Source of the DNA: Bryopsis sp. KO-2023 | Taxonomy: Eukaryota > Chlorophyta > Ulvophyceae > Bryopsidales > Bryopsidaceae | Assembly (NCBI GenBank): GCA_030272585.1 | Contig: BSYQ01000006.1 | Location: 1,885,001 to 1,949,000 of the forward strand | Length of the DNA: 64,000 bases | Direction: 5' to 3' | Shown here: positions 1-10,138 of the stretch, piece after piece | Layout of the letters: every line of letters begins with the position of its first letter | How positions within the stretch are numbered: the first letter of the stretch is position 1 | Position numbers and translations under genes: made by a program | Notes under the pieces: generated by a model | What the model was told of the DNA's origin: nothing | The model's database searches: none | Seen by the model: only the letters and a program-made list of their open reading frames with translations

Positions 1-39
1 TTTTTGTTCCTTTTTATTCTTTTTTTCTTTTTTGCATAG

Positions 40-287
40 AGCACTGCTTACTGTTCCAAAACGAAAAGTTTTGCTCAAGGTAAACTCTCATGTTTCTTTT
101 TGTTGTTCACCTGGCTTAATGGTAAGAATGTTGTCTTTGCACAGGGTGGAAGTTTTGGGTGCCTGCCGCAGCCATAAATTTCTGGTGCATCCCCCTCCCT
201 CTTCAAGTCCTGTACATGAGCTCTTGTTCGGTCGTCTGGACAGGCTACCTGTCATACGCATCCAACTCAATGAAGAAACTCGACTGA
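40..287 (+). CDS. Mpv17/PMP22 family membrane protein, C-terminal part
   Basis: Only the last two exons lie in the window: 40-79 (after a TGCATAG acceptor) and 145-287 (after TTGCACAG), joined in phase 1 and ending in TGA at 285-287. The joined peptide contains WKFWVPAAAINFWCIPLP, then VLYMSSCSVVWTGYLSY. This is the family's C-terminal signature: W-K-x-W-P-x-x-x-x-I-N-F, followed by a last membrane helix with W and YLS. Mpv17/PMP22 proteins are small four-helix proteins of the inner mitochondrial, peroxisomal or plastid membrane and are thought to form channels. The 5' part is outside the window, so the target organelle cannot be read. The family call is firm; the subfamily is unknown. Confidence 0.85.
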
Positions 288-2813
288 AGTCGACGGACCC
301 TCCGGTTCTCTTGTTAGTCAGACATCTTTGTTGATCACGTTCCTTATCGATGCTTTGTCAGACATGCAGAAGGCCCCCCCCAGAACAAAGCTAGATGCTG
401 ACCAATCTCTTGACCACATCTGCAACTGTTTTAAGAAAAAACAGATTTATGCCTTTCAAGAGGTGGATTCCACAGTCTGTCAGGTTTGCACGTTGCGTTT
501 TCCAACTTGCGTGCCCTTTGGGGTTGCTTGCAAGGAACTGTCATATCTGATGTCATTGTAACCAACCGAGAAATTTGTGCGAAAAGATATATATATATAT
601 ACATCCATACGGTATATCAAATTGGCGAGTGGTGTGTAGCACGAATGGTGCAAGCAGTTCTCAGGCGGTAAATCAGGCACGAAACGAATCCAAATGTCCT
701 ATTGAATTTTACCCAAGATGGTATTGTGGAACAGAGACAGGATATTTCTTTGGATAAGCTGCTTGTTAATGATCAAAGACAGCCCGCTCGATTATGGGAG
801 AGAGAATCAGGGTTGCTGATCAGATGATAAAACACACTGTGCCTCAAGATCGATCAATTAGACTGAATTGAACGAATGTGTGTCGGGAACATATATTTTT
901 GTTAATTTTCGTTTATTCAATCAAGCGGTTGAGGTGCTTTCGTTGCATGGATTTGGTGGAGAGTGGCATACTCTTTGACAAAGAATTGCTGAACATGGCG
1001 GTATCTGTGCTGATGAAAGTTTTAACTGGGATCTAGAAGTTAGCAAACTCAGAACCTTCAAAGTGCCCCAGGAAAAACAAAATTGAAAATAATAAAAATT
1101 GAAAATCCACCTGCATAAAAATGCGATTAGAAGGTGTTTCACTCAGCGGATCACCCTCCCTTAACCGACCACGGCACGGGGTCGTCAAGTGTTGGATCCA
1201 GTCTGACTCGGCACTTTCAAGCCCTTCACCCAGTCAAAACACACACAGGATTCTGAATTTTACACCAACACCGATCGATCATACTCCGTAAAATACTGAT
1301 TTGAACCACAATATATGTATGCACATGTCCTTCGTTTTCGTTCTTTTTACCCTGTCCCACAGCAACTTGCTGTTTCGTGGCTAGTTCTGGTTTTCTCCCC
1401 CGAATCCCTTTCTCGAGGGGTTTGTTCTTTGATATTCCTCATCGAACCGGGAGCTGGTTTTGCTGAAAATGTTCTTTCAGCAAAAAATATCGAACAAGAA
1501 AAAAGGGAAAAGAAAATTATCAGTTAGGGTGATTCACGAAGAAAGTGAGGGAGCCCCCCAGGGGAGGATGATTAGGAATTATGAGGTTTCTTTTTACGAT
1601 AATTGTGCAGACCCTTTTTCCTTCTTCAGACGGTTGAGATGCTTTTTGTTGCAATTGCAGGGATTAAATGAAAAAAGGAGTTTCATTGATGGGCTTTGAG
1701 TGTCTCGTGTGTCTCAACGTCTCAACCCCGGTTTGGATTCTAGTGCTGTTGAATTCAAGGTGAATCTTTTCCCTTCTGTTTTCCTATCGGTTTTTTAGTA
1801 CAGCTGTCGTTTTGACTTTGAGTTGAAAGGTTTGTTCAAGCTGGTGTGTTCTATGTTGCGGCTGTTGATCAAGTTCCTCTGTGCGTGCGATATATTTTTT
1901 CTTTCCTTTGATGTCAGGTGCCTGAAAAGGCGAACCAACAGAACCGTCCAAATCATCATGGGAATTATCATCTTATTCTTCTTTGGAAAGGAAAAAATAA
2001 AACATCGCTGGAGTCATAGATGGACAAACAAAGGAACCTGTTGCAATGTCATCAACATGCAAAAATAGTCAATATTGATCAGAATACTCGATATTCTGAA
2101 TGCATAATTTTTTTGCTCGATGGCCAAACATCATGCCCACAGTCGGCAGGGGCAGTACTTTCAGAAAGAATATACAATTGCAAGAGCTTCAACAGAAAAG
2201 ACTGTCCAAACATTCTTCACTTTTGCTTTACTTTCTTTCACTTTAAGTGCAAACACCTCTAGCACTCCAGTCCAACCGCAGAGCTGTATTCTTTCGTTTG
2301 ACTTGTTACCCGATTGGCGTCAGGATTGGATGTGTGGTCGCGTGCAGCGACTGGTTCTGACGAGGTTGATCCATCGACACGAATTCAATAGGACTCTGTG
2401 CTTTATCGATCATCAGCGCTCGACGGCGCGACGTACCTTCATTCCTTTTCGATAATTTCCTTCAGGACGTTCCCCACGGCTCTGCCGTCTCCCGATCGAA
2501 CCAGTGCGTCTGGCCTTGCAAAGCATAGTCGTTCTTTTTCTTATCCCAGGCAGTTCATTCTTTCTCTACGGGCGAGAGGAAGACGAAATCGAAGTGCGTG
2601 TACGCGCGGGGACACGCAACAGACAACAAGGACACGGAAACAGATCAAACTGTGCAAGTGTATTTTCGACGTTTCAAAGCGCACAACGTTAATCATGATT
2701 TCATTGATCCATCAACGGAATGCGAAAAGTGTGAGAAAGAGGGTTTAAAAAAGAGTGAGGAATAGATAAAAGAGAGGAAAAGAGGGAGGTTTTAAAAGGG
2801 AGAAAAAAAATAA
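288..2813. other. spacer with no supported gene
   Basis: About 2.5 kb between the Mpv17-like gene and the folded RNA candidate. Open frames are short, show no family motif and cannot be joined by matching splice phases. A short (TA)n run lies near 588-603. The longest frame (2398-2748, +) is arginine/serine-rich with no recognisable domain, and I treat it as chance. Confidence 0.5.
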
Positions 2814-3118
2814 GGCAACTAGGGGATTTGAACCCCTAACTCGTCCTAACGAGTTGCCCTTTTTATACGGGAGACCCCCGAAGGGGAAGAACCCGGATCT
2901 CTCGCTCTCTCCTCTAAGAGAGACACGTCCATGTTCGACCAAGGGTCGGAAGAGCGACCAACCGGAGCTGATCGCCTTCCGACCCTCGGCCGGATCGGAC
3001 GCCTCTCTCTTAGAGGAGAGAGAGGGAGGGGTTGGGTGGAACCCAATCCGTGATCCGACGAATCCGGGGAAGCCGGAATCGTCGAGATCACGAGTTGGGA
3101 TCAACCCAACCCCTCGAG
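2814..3118 (-). ncRNA. candidate Pol III structured RNA with tRNA-like 3' end
   Basis: Read on the minus strand, the 3' end has a perfect 7-bp acceptor-like stem (GGCAACT at 2858-2852 with AGTTGCC at 2820-2814). This encloses a perfect T-arm: AGGGG, loop TTCAAAT, CCCCT at 2837-2821. GGGGTTCAAATCCCC also fits a Pol III B box. Eight T's follow at 2810-2803, like a Pol III terminator. No D-arm or anticodon arm lies between; only about 14 nt remain. Upstream are nested complementary segments: 2908-2927 with about 3003-3022, 2943-2952 with 2975-2984, a near-perfect hairpin at about 3050-3094, and GGGGTTGGGT at about 3028-3037 with ACCCAACCCC at 3104-3114. Two more T-arm-like hairpins (TTGGGTTCCACCCAA, TTGGGTTGATCCCAA) lie in the same RNA. 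I do not recognise it as SRP, RNase P or U6 RNA; a tRNA-derived SINE is the main alternative. The 5' end is uncertain. Confidence 0.5.
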
Positions 3119-4111
3119 AGATGATTTGGGATGATCGGGTACGTTTCTTAACGTTGTGTTATTTTTCTCGTCCTTCTTAGTTTGATTGCGTGGTGGACTT
3201 TGGAGGTGGCGTTTCTTGTAAGAGGTCGCATCATTGTTGGCGTTCTGTTTTCGTGAATCCAGTAAATGACTCGCGCGCTCTTCGTTTTGCCAAAGGTAAT
3301 GCGCGAACTGGCGTTCCTTGCAAACTCTGCAAGGAGGAGGCACTCGACACACCATGTCGGACTTGGATCATTGGATTCAAGGTTCTTGGCTCTTGGAAGT
3401 GATCGCGCTCAACGTTGGAGCTCAAGGGGTCGCATCACGGGGGGCGATTTGCAGCGATTTGTTCTGTTTGTTGAACAGAACGCGCCACGCAAGCGAAGTA
3501 AAAAGTGACAAAAGCTTGTGTCGCCTCTATCGACATTTTGGCCCAAGCCATCCACGATTTGGTTCAATAAAAGAAATTTCGATATTGAAAGAAAAGGCAA
3601 TCAGCAGAATCCACCTCATCATTACATACAAGGAGCGTTCAACAAAAGAAACCCCACTTTTTATAATAAACCAACGATTATTTTCGTGTTCCTTTTAAGA
3701 ATGCAAAACCACAAAGGTAGAATAAAAAAGAAAGCAAAGAAGAAAATTCCCCCCCTTGCCAAGTAGGGCTCTTTTGGACATTATCCTTCATTTTCTTTAT
3801 TTCGATTTTTCAGACAACCGCTCACCATACATAGTCTCCAGCCAAATCAACCACCGTCCCTCTCCCCACCCCAAAAAAGAATAAAATGTATTTTTTATCC
3901 ACAAAAACAATCACCAACCACCAAATAAAGCACCAAATGTCCAATTTACTTCTTTCTTAAATAATCACGTGTTTTCCCATAAGAATCGCAAGGATTTTAA
4001 AACTAGAATAAGAAACGCAATTATGATAACTAAGAATCAGAAACGACCAGTTTCATTCCATCTATTTTCTTTTGGGGCTGTTGAGAATGCAGCCTCTCCT
4101 CCAGTTTTTGT
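3119..4111. other. spacer with no supported gene
   Basis: About 1 kb between the folded RNA candidate and the 3' end of the expansin-like gene. An ATG frame at 3354-3698 (+) shows no domain and reads through AT-rich sequence. The rest is A-rich and C/A-rich. Part is probably 3' untranslated sequence of the minus-strand neighbour. Confidence 0.45.
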
Positions 4112-6248
4112 TTACATCAGCTTCACCGAATCGATACAGATTTCCTGATCGTAAGCTTGTGTGTTCTTTATGAGGATGGAATGGACTTGGTTATTGGCAT
4201 TGTTTCCACAGCCGTTGAAAGAATCAGCAAATGCAACCACCTACAGTTTAAAAAAAAATTCTTTTAGTATGGCTTCAGGATTTGACTTGAATTTTTCTGA
4301 AGCGAAATTCAAAACAACAAACTATGTTCTTTTAGATGAGTTGAAAAGCAAATGCAAGATAGAGGCTCCTTACCGCATCAGGTCTATTTGCTTCAAAGAG
4401 GCCGAGGTAAATATCGTAACGATCGAAGCCGTTCTGGTTGCGGGATTTGTTGAGCTCAGCAAGCTTGAGGCTATTGCATTCGCCCTTGAAAAAAACAAGA
4501 AAAAAACGCATTAGTTATTGCACAATGAACTTTTCATGAAGGGAAGCTCAGAAACTGGAACAAAAAACTGGAATGGCACGCAATGCCAATTTCTTCAAAA
4601 GACAGGCTACTGCACAGCATTTTAATTAAAAGCTGATGTGGAGGCCAGACTCACCTCGCTTCCGACAAGAGCAATGTTGACTTTTGGTTCACCATCCGAG
4701 CCCCTGAGTCGAGTCTCCAAGGTGGTGTGTCCAGGAAACTGTCCAGCTGGACCTTGCAACTTCACTCCACCACCGGATCGCAGCTTCTTGCACATGCGAA
4801 GATGTCGTTGCCTCCATCGACATCTTCGGCATTCCACAGCTGCTGGCTCCAGCCACCAGCAAACGAGCCTCCTTGAACAATCGAGACCTCTCCCTTCTGT
4901 GTGGTTTCAGGGAAGAAAAGAGCTGGAAAACACAAAGCAAACAAAAATCATTCTAGTGGGCTTTTTTGGAGCAGGGCATGGACTCATGCTTTGAATGTCT
5001 AGACTTGGCAGCAGCTTCTGGGATGATTACCTGATGCTGCAGCCTTATTGTGCTCCGGTGTGGATCCTTCAGTGTTTTGGAGCCAGGATGGCCTCTTAGC
5101 TCCTTCAGGAGGGGGGATTCCGGGAAAAGGGTCCGCAACATCTGGGGCCTTGTTCTCAGGGACATGATCGCAAGAAACGCGACGGTACCTCAAGGACATG
5201 ACGCCCCAGTGCAAAGGAGCCAACTGCACATCCAAGAATGACATTTTATTAACCACACTATATTGGTCGAAAAAAAAGGAAAGAAAAAGCTTTCTTTTGG
5301 AAAACCACAATATATTGGGCAAAAATGTTTAAACGACAAGATTTTGTTTTGAAATTTTCCTTCAGGGAGTTTCCTAGAACAGAAAATATGTCTCAACATT
5401 CCATGTGTCAATCTTGAGGAAAACACTCAAAAAAAAAAAGTTGCAGTTTATCTCCGAAGAGAACTTTGCTGCTACCTTTTCAAAAGCCCACACAGAAAGA
5501 TCAAAGTGATCCATGTCACCACAGCACCTGGTCAACAAAAAACCTCAATCAGAAAACAGCCAACAAATGGATGATGCACCAACTGTAACGTTAATTTTGA
5601 CACTGGATGCAGGGGTTCTCAGCATCGAGCATCCATACTATGTCAGGAGGACCAAAATCTGAAAAATAAACTGACTGATGGGAAGAAGTTTACCATCGCT
5701 TGTTGGAGTAGAGGTTGTCGGGGTAGTTGCATGGGCAAGTGTCAGTGATCCTGATCACCAGCGACTGCGACGAATCTCGACACGCATGTTGGCGATCCAG
5801 GCCATTTCCAAAGTTGTCGCTGAACGAATTCGGGTTGCAGGCGACCTCGTAACATCCCCTGAATTCACCAAGATCAAATCAGCAGGTGAAGTCCAGCGTT
5901 TCACAGGGAGGTTTGGGAAGAAAAGGGAGGGGCGGGGCACTGAACGGATGCGGTTGATACATTGACTTGGGCTGCCCCACTTGATCAGTGGCAATCGATC
6001 CTGCGATCCTTTCTTTACCCGCAACTTCCAGCGAATTCCGGGTGCACGTCGGGCAAAGCGGCTACGTCCCAGCCAAGGGGCTCATCTTTCCAAATGTAGC
6101 CGTAGCCGCAACTGCCCTCGTGGATGTTCCACAACCAAGGCTCGTCGCCGTAATAAGTAGCTCGACCATCCCTCCATTCTCCCTGACTGCTGGCGGCTGC
6201 GATCAGGCCCAGCGCAACGACCGACCACGCGAACACCCTGAAACCCAT
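4112..6248 (-). CDS. expansin-like secreted cell-wall protein
   Basis: Starts at ATG 6248 with an ER signal peptide (MGFRVFAWSVVALGLIAAAS). A GH45-like double-psi beta-barrel follows, spread over several exons: GRATYYG, then GSCGYGYI, EVACNPNSFS, ITDTCPCNYPDN (5780-5690) and CCGDMDHFDLSVWAFEK (5528-5478). It ends with GVMSLRYRRVSCDH (about 5215-5170). The HFD motif and the YRRVSC end are classic expansin domain-1 signs. After a proline-rich linker comes a second domain: SIVQGGSFAGGWSQQLWNA, then VKLQGPAGQFPGHTTLE, YDIYLGLFEANRPDA, and a last exon with CIDSVKLM and TAA at 4114-4112. This part looks like a beta-sandwich, possibly a carbohydrate-binding module, and is not a clear expansin domain 2. 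Expansins loosen wall polymers without hydrolysis. The lack of an EG45-type catalytic Asp was not checked residue by residue. Secretion and the D1 fold are well supported; activity is inferred. Confidence 0.85.
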
Positions 6249-7688
6249 TCTGGCGAAGCGATCAAGGTGTTTTTTTTTCAACTTGAGCTTTAAGCCACAG
6301 GTTGTTTCGATAGGGGGTGTCGCTTGGAAGGCCGTCGAGGAGGTGTTTTCTGCTGATTCAAACAAAGGCAGATCGGAGTTTTGAAGGGGAGAGAGTGCCT
6401 GGATCAGCAGCTGAATCATCGCAGCTCTCGGCGACGTCTATTGCCTCCATGCATCTGTCACCTCACATCCACATTCAACCATCCACCCACCAAATATTTG
6501 GATGATTTTTTGTTTGTTTGTTCTCTGTGTGTAATCAAAAGTATCATTTAATTTGTACTGATCCTTGTAATAGGAGAATATCTCTCCTACACAATGTAAT
6601 TGAGTTTTGTTAATCAAAAGTATGCCACCATATCCCAATTAGTGGGTACAAAAATCTCAAAGAAAACCAAATGTCTCCACACTTAATTTATCCAATTTCT
6701 AAAAACAAAAATTTGTGTGTAATCATTGTTGTTGTTGTTGTTTTCTTGGCTGGCCTTCGATGAGACAAGAGTGTGCCTGCTGCGTTTCCTGACCACGGGC
6801 ACAATCCACTCCTGACCTCAGGCTGAACTGACGGAAGCACACAACAAACCATTTCCACACAATGTGTCGGTGATCATTTGTGGATAAGAAACCTTTTCGA
6901 GAGAGCATTCATATTCTTGTCTTCCTATGTTGGCGGCTCATGGGCCGATATATCCGATCAGATACAAACACCAGATTTTCCCCAGTGGAGGAGAGGATTT
7001 GAGTTGAAAGCATTTGGCAGTCGTATTTTGAAGCTTGCTGTCGATTGGCGAGCAGGAAAGTACTTTTTGAGAGCGGGAATTGTTTGAATTGTGTACTTGG
7101 GGGTCGTAATTTCAAATATAAAAATATTTGAAATAAACAGGATGGACCAGGATATCGATATTAAGATGCCCAAGGGAGGATTTTTTGTTTTCTTGGAAGC
7201 CTGAGAAACAAGGATGGCAGCACTAAATTTAAATCTGTGTAGAAAATTTATATTTAAATATGTAGAGAAAAAATCTTGTCACAGCGCCTTTTCTGTGACT
7301 CGCACAGAATAGAATTCTTTCTTTTTTCCATATTTTTCCTTTTTCCATTTCTGACCCTCCTGATTTGGGTGTCTGTGACCACGATGATGCTTTTGAAAAA
7401 ATACATATTTCACGTGCCAAGCAAACGAATTGACAAGCCAAGACGAACAATTCCCCCATGATTTCAAAACTTGGATGTGTCCACTGTGAAAAAGGAAAAA
7501 AAGGATACATGTATATCCTGCGCGAAAAATAAACCGTCCATTGCCATCGATAGAAAGACAACGCTCCCGCTGACAGGCAAAAAAAACAACAAACATGTAT
7601 ACAATTTGATATACACCTTAGCTCACAACATAGTCCAGCAAGGTAGTGGCCAAATTTATTTCGTTTAAACATCCTCAATGGTCGTTGT
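6249..7688. other. spacer; probable 5' region of the expansin-like gene and 3' region of the DUF4485 gene
   Basis: About 1.4 kb without a supported exon. It holds a short GTT repeat near 6726-6742 and AT-rich sequence. Frames on both strands are short and show no motif. Confidence 0.45.
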
Positions 7689-9702
7689 TCAAACAGGCCC
7701 ATCCTGTCCTTCTGAAAGCAGGATATCGTTCTTCAAATCCTCAGTCTTCAGTTTGAAAGCACGAAGAGCCTGAAGTAGGTCGCTCTCTTCCTCAATGGTA
7801 TCACTGTCGGTCCCAAGCTCGGCGGATAATACCTGATCTTCCCCCACAGGTGCTTGGTCGCCAGCTTCTACAAAGATCGAGGCTTCTTCGCTCCCTCTTC
7901 TGAGCGCAACAGAAGCGACGGCGGCGGCTGAAGCCATTTGGGATTCGATATTTGGCCCCTCGAATTGGACATGCGCTGTGTATCGCGGTGACATCCTTTC
8001 TTCTTGAAAGACTCTTGCTTCGGGCTCTCGAGAGGGGCTTGGTTGTGTGTGGCGGGGAAACAGAGGGGAATCGCTTCTTTTTGACCTCTTGTCATCGAGA
8101 TCCAACTTAGCCTTCAAAGCGTCCGTCCGCATATGGAACTGATCCAGAGCGAATCGCACATCGCTAAAGTGGCCTTCAGACTTCCTGTTTTGCAAACAGC
8201 GAGTGAGCGCCGCGACGACAGGAATAGTGCAGACAGAGACTTCTTCTCTACGTGGCCGTACCCAGGGTAGAATCTATCGAGGTTGGAGGTCTGGAATACT
8301 TGATATTCGTCCTTCACATGAGTCCACGATGCACGCCGTTTTTCGAAACGTTCGATGATTCTTTCCAGCTCTGCTCGCGAGTATTTGTTCTTTCTTTGTC
8401 TTTCTCGAGCGCCGAATTCTTCCTGCAACCGCAATTTCAAACCATGATCAGAACCTGACAACTGGTGCATCCCTCGTTGGTAGATGTTAATCAAAATAAT
8501 AGAAACATCAGAGCTCACATTTGCTGCCAGTCGACTCTCTGCTCTCCTCATTCGCCATAGAAGATCAGCGGTTTGGTCTTTTGAGGATCCAATATATCTG
8601 TCCAGATTGCTTCTGCACGCCCCTCCCATCCTCTCAGCTCGAATCTGCGTGATTGGGCTTGTCGCTCTTAGCGAAGGGCTTCCAAACCGAGGGCTTGAGA
8701 ACGGCGAACCCACCCTTGGACTTGATCCATGATGCGAGCAAGTATCTTGGGATGCATCTCTGGCCCTGAATAGATTCAACGTTGTTGGGCACTTTGAAAA
8801 CTGATCCAACAATTGGAGAGGGCCTCGACCATTACTCGTTGGGGCCATGATTTTTTTGGAAGAGCATCTTCATATTGCAGATACCTGCCTTGTCGCTCAG
8901 TCGTCTCGTCAACGGCCGCACAGGAGCCTTCGCCACGGCGTTTTGAAGGTGAAGGATGTCTGTAGATCAACCATTTTGGTAGTGTTTGTAGAGGGCCGTC
9001 AGGAGGTGTCGTGTCGAACGGGTTACCCAAAACTCCGTCCCGCAGTTGATCCAGAAGCAGGCGGGCATATGCGTTGCGGTTTTTCTTCCACACCGTATTG
9101 TTTGTCTGGACATCAACACGAGCGCGTACGCGTTGATGTTACAATTTCCGCCATCCCCTCTTTCTGAAACAAGATTTTGCTGGTGGCGACTCTTTGGTGG
9201 GTCAACTCCCACCTGTTCTTTGAATTTTTTGGTCCATTGCTTAATTCGGACCTGGTGGCTTCGAGACAGTAGTTTGAAGTGCCGATCGACTTCGTTAAGA
9301 ACCTGGTAGGGCGGCAGAAATTTCTGCTGAGGTTACGAACTCTAAGAATGTGTAAAACAGAAGTCGCCGACGACTTTCAGCCCTCCGCGCGCTAGGAACG
9401 TATACGGAATTCGATCAGCGCGAATGTCCATGAACCCTTGACGATATGTAAGTTTGCACGAAGCCGCACACTAGCAACGTCGCAAGCTGGATGCCAAGCA
9501 AATGTCGACTTTTCAGTCAACCCAAGTCAGTGTTCGACCAAAAGTACGTGGAGTTTCCCAGACGAAGCAGGGAACGTGAAAATTCTCGCGATGCTCCCCA
9601 AGAGGCTACCTTGGAGAAGGAAGAATCCAGCGCTGATGCACGTCGTATGTCGTCATAGGGTTTCCGCTCACACTGTCGCGGCTGGTGCACGCCAGAGGCC
9701 AT
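7689..9702 (-). CDS. DUF4485 domain protein, probably ciliary/centrosomal
   Basis: Exon 1 (9702-9610) encodes MASGVHQPRQ...SSFSK. It joins in phase 0 to an exon reading VLNEVDRHFKLLSRSHQVRI then KQWTKKFKEQ, and then to NNTVWKKNRNAYARLLLDQL and NPFDTTPPDGPLQTLPKWL. The series of an acidic start, W-x-x-K-x-x-E, N-x-x-W-K-K-N-R-N-x-Y-A-x-L-L-L and P-P-x-G-P-L-x-x-L-P is the DUF4485 domain known from coiled-coil and cilium-associated proteins. Downstream is a serine/arginine-rich stretch, then coiled-coil sequence (RAELERIIERFEKRRASWTH), then a long last exon with HTQPSPSREPE and an acidic end (TDSDTIEEESD), stopping with TGA at 7691-7689. Exact exon limits inside 8850-8180 are uncertain; the first three exons and the last are firm. 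A role at the flagellar base is inferred from the family and from B9D2 next door. Confidence 0.75.
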
Positions 9703-10078
9703 TTCACAAAGCACCAACAGCAAAGAATTGACAATAGATGTGGAGTATTTGGAGGGTGGTTTTGTTGTTGATTGCGGCTCAAGGGCATTGCTCAATGTAC
9801 TCAAGGTCTTTCTTTTGGCCGTAGCTGTTGGGTGGTGGGTGGTGCGTTCTTGACATATTGTGCTGGGAAATTGGAAGTTTTGTCGGTGTTGGTGTTGAAG
9901 TTTTGAGCGCGTTGTTAGGAGCGAACGAAAGAGAAGAGGTCGAGCGAGATTCTGTATGGAATAAGACGAATAATGAAGCACGGCTTCAGCTGAACGCTGA
10001 AACGCACGTTTGGTTCTTGCGTGGCTGTGACTCGTTTCAGACTGTGAGTGGAAGTGATAAGTTCAGCTGTCTGTTTTG

Positions 10079-10105
10079 ACGCTCCTCTTTTGATTAGAGG
10101 AGCGT
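10079..10105 (-). other. perfect hairpin in the presumed 3' UTR of B9D2
   Basis: ACGCTCCTCT and AGAGGAGCGT form a perfect 10-bp stem with a 7-nt loop, 34 nt past the B9D2 stop codon on the minus strand. It may act in 3' end formation or mRNA stability. It is not a histone stem-loop. Function is unknown. Confidence 0.55.
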
Positions 10106-10138
10106 TGAAATATTTTAGATAACCCCACGCTCGTGGAG

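Noticed and set aside
2398..2748. Arg/Ser-rich plus frame
   Set aside because: No family resemblance, no matching splice partners.
2814..2858. A normal tRNA gene
   Set aside because: The acceptor stem and T-arm are perfect, but there is no room for D and anticodon arms, and no matching 5' half is found nearby.
3354..3698. Plus frame starting MSDLDHWIQGSW
   Set aside because: Plausible first residues, but the rest reads into AT-rich spacer and no second exon joins in phase.
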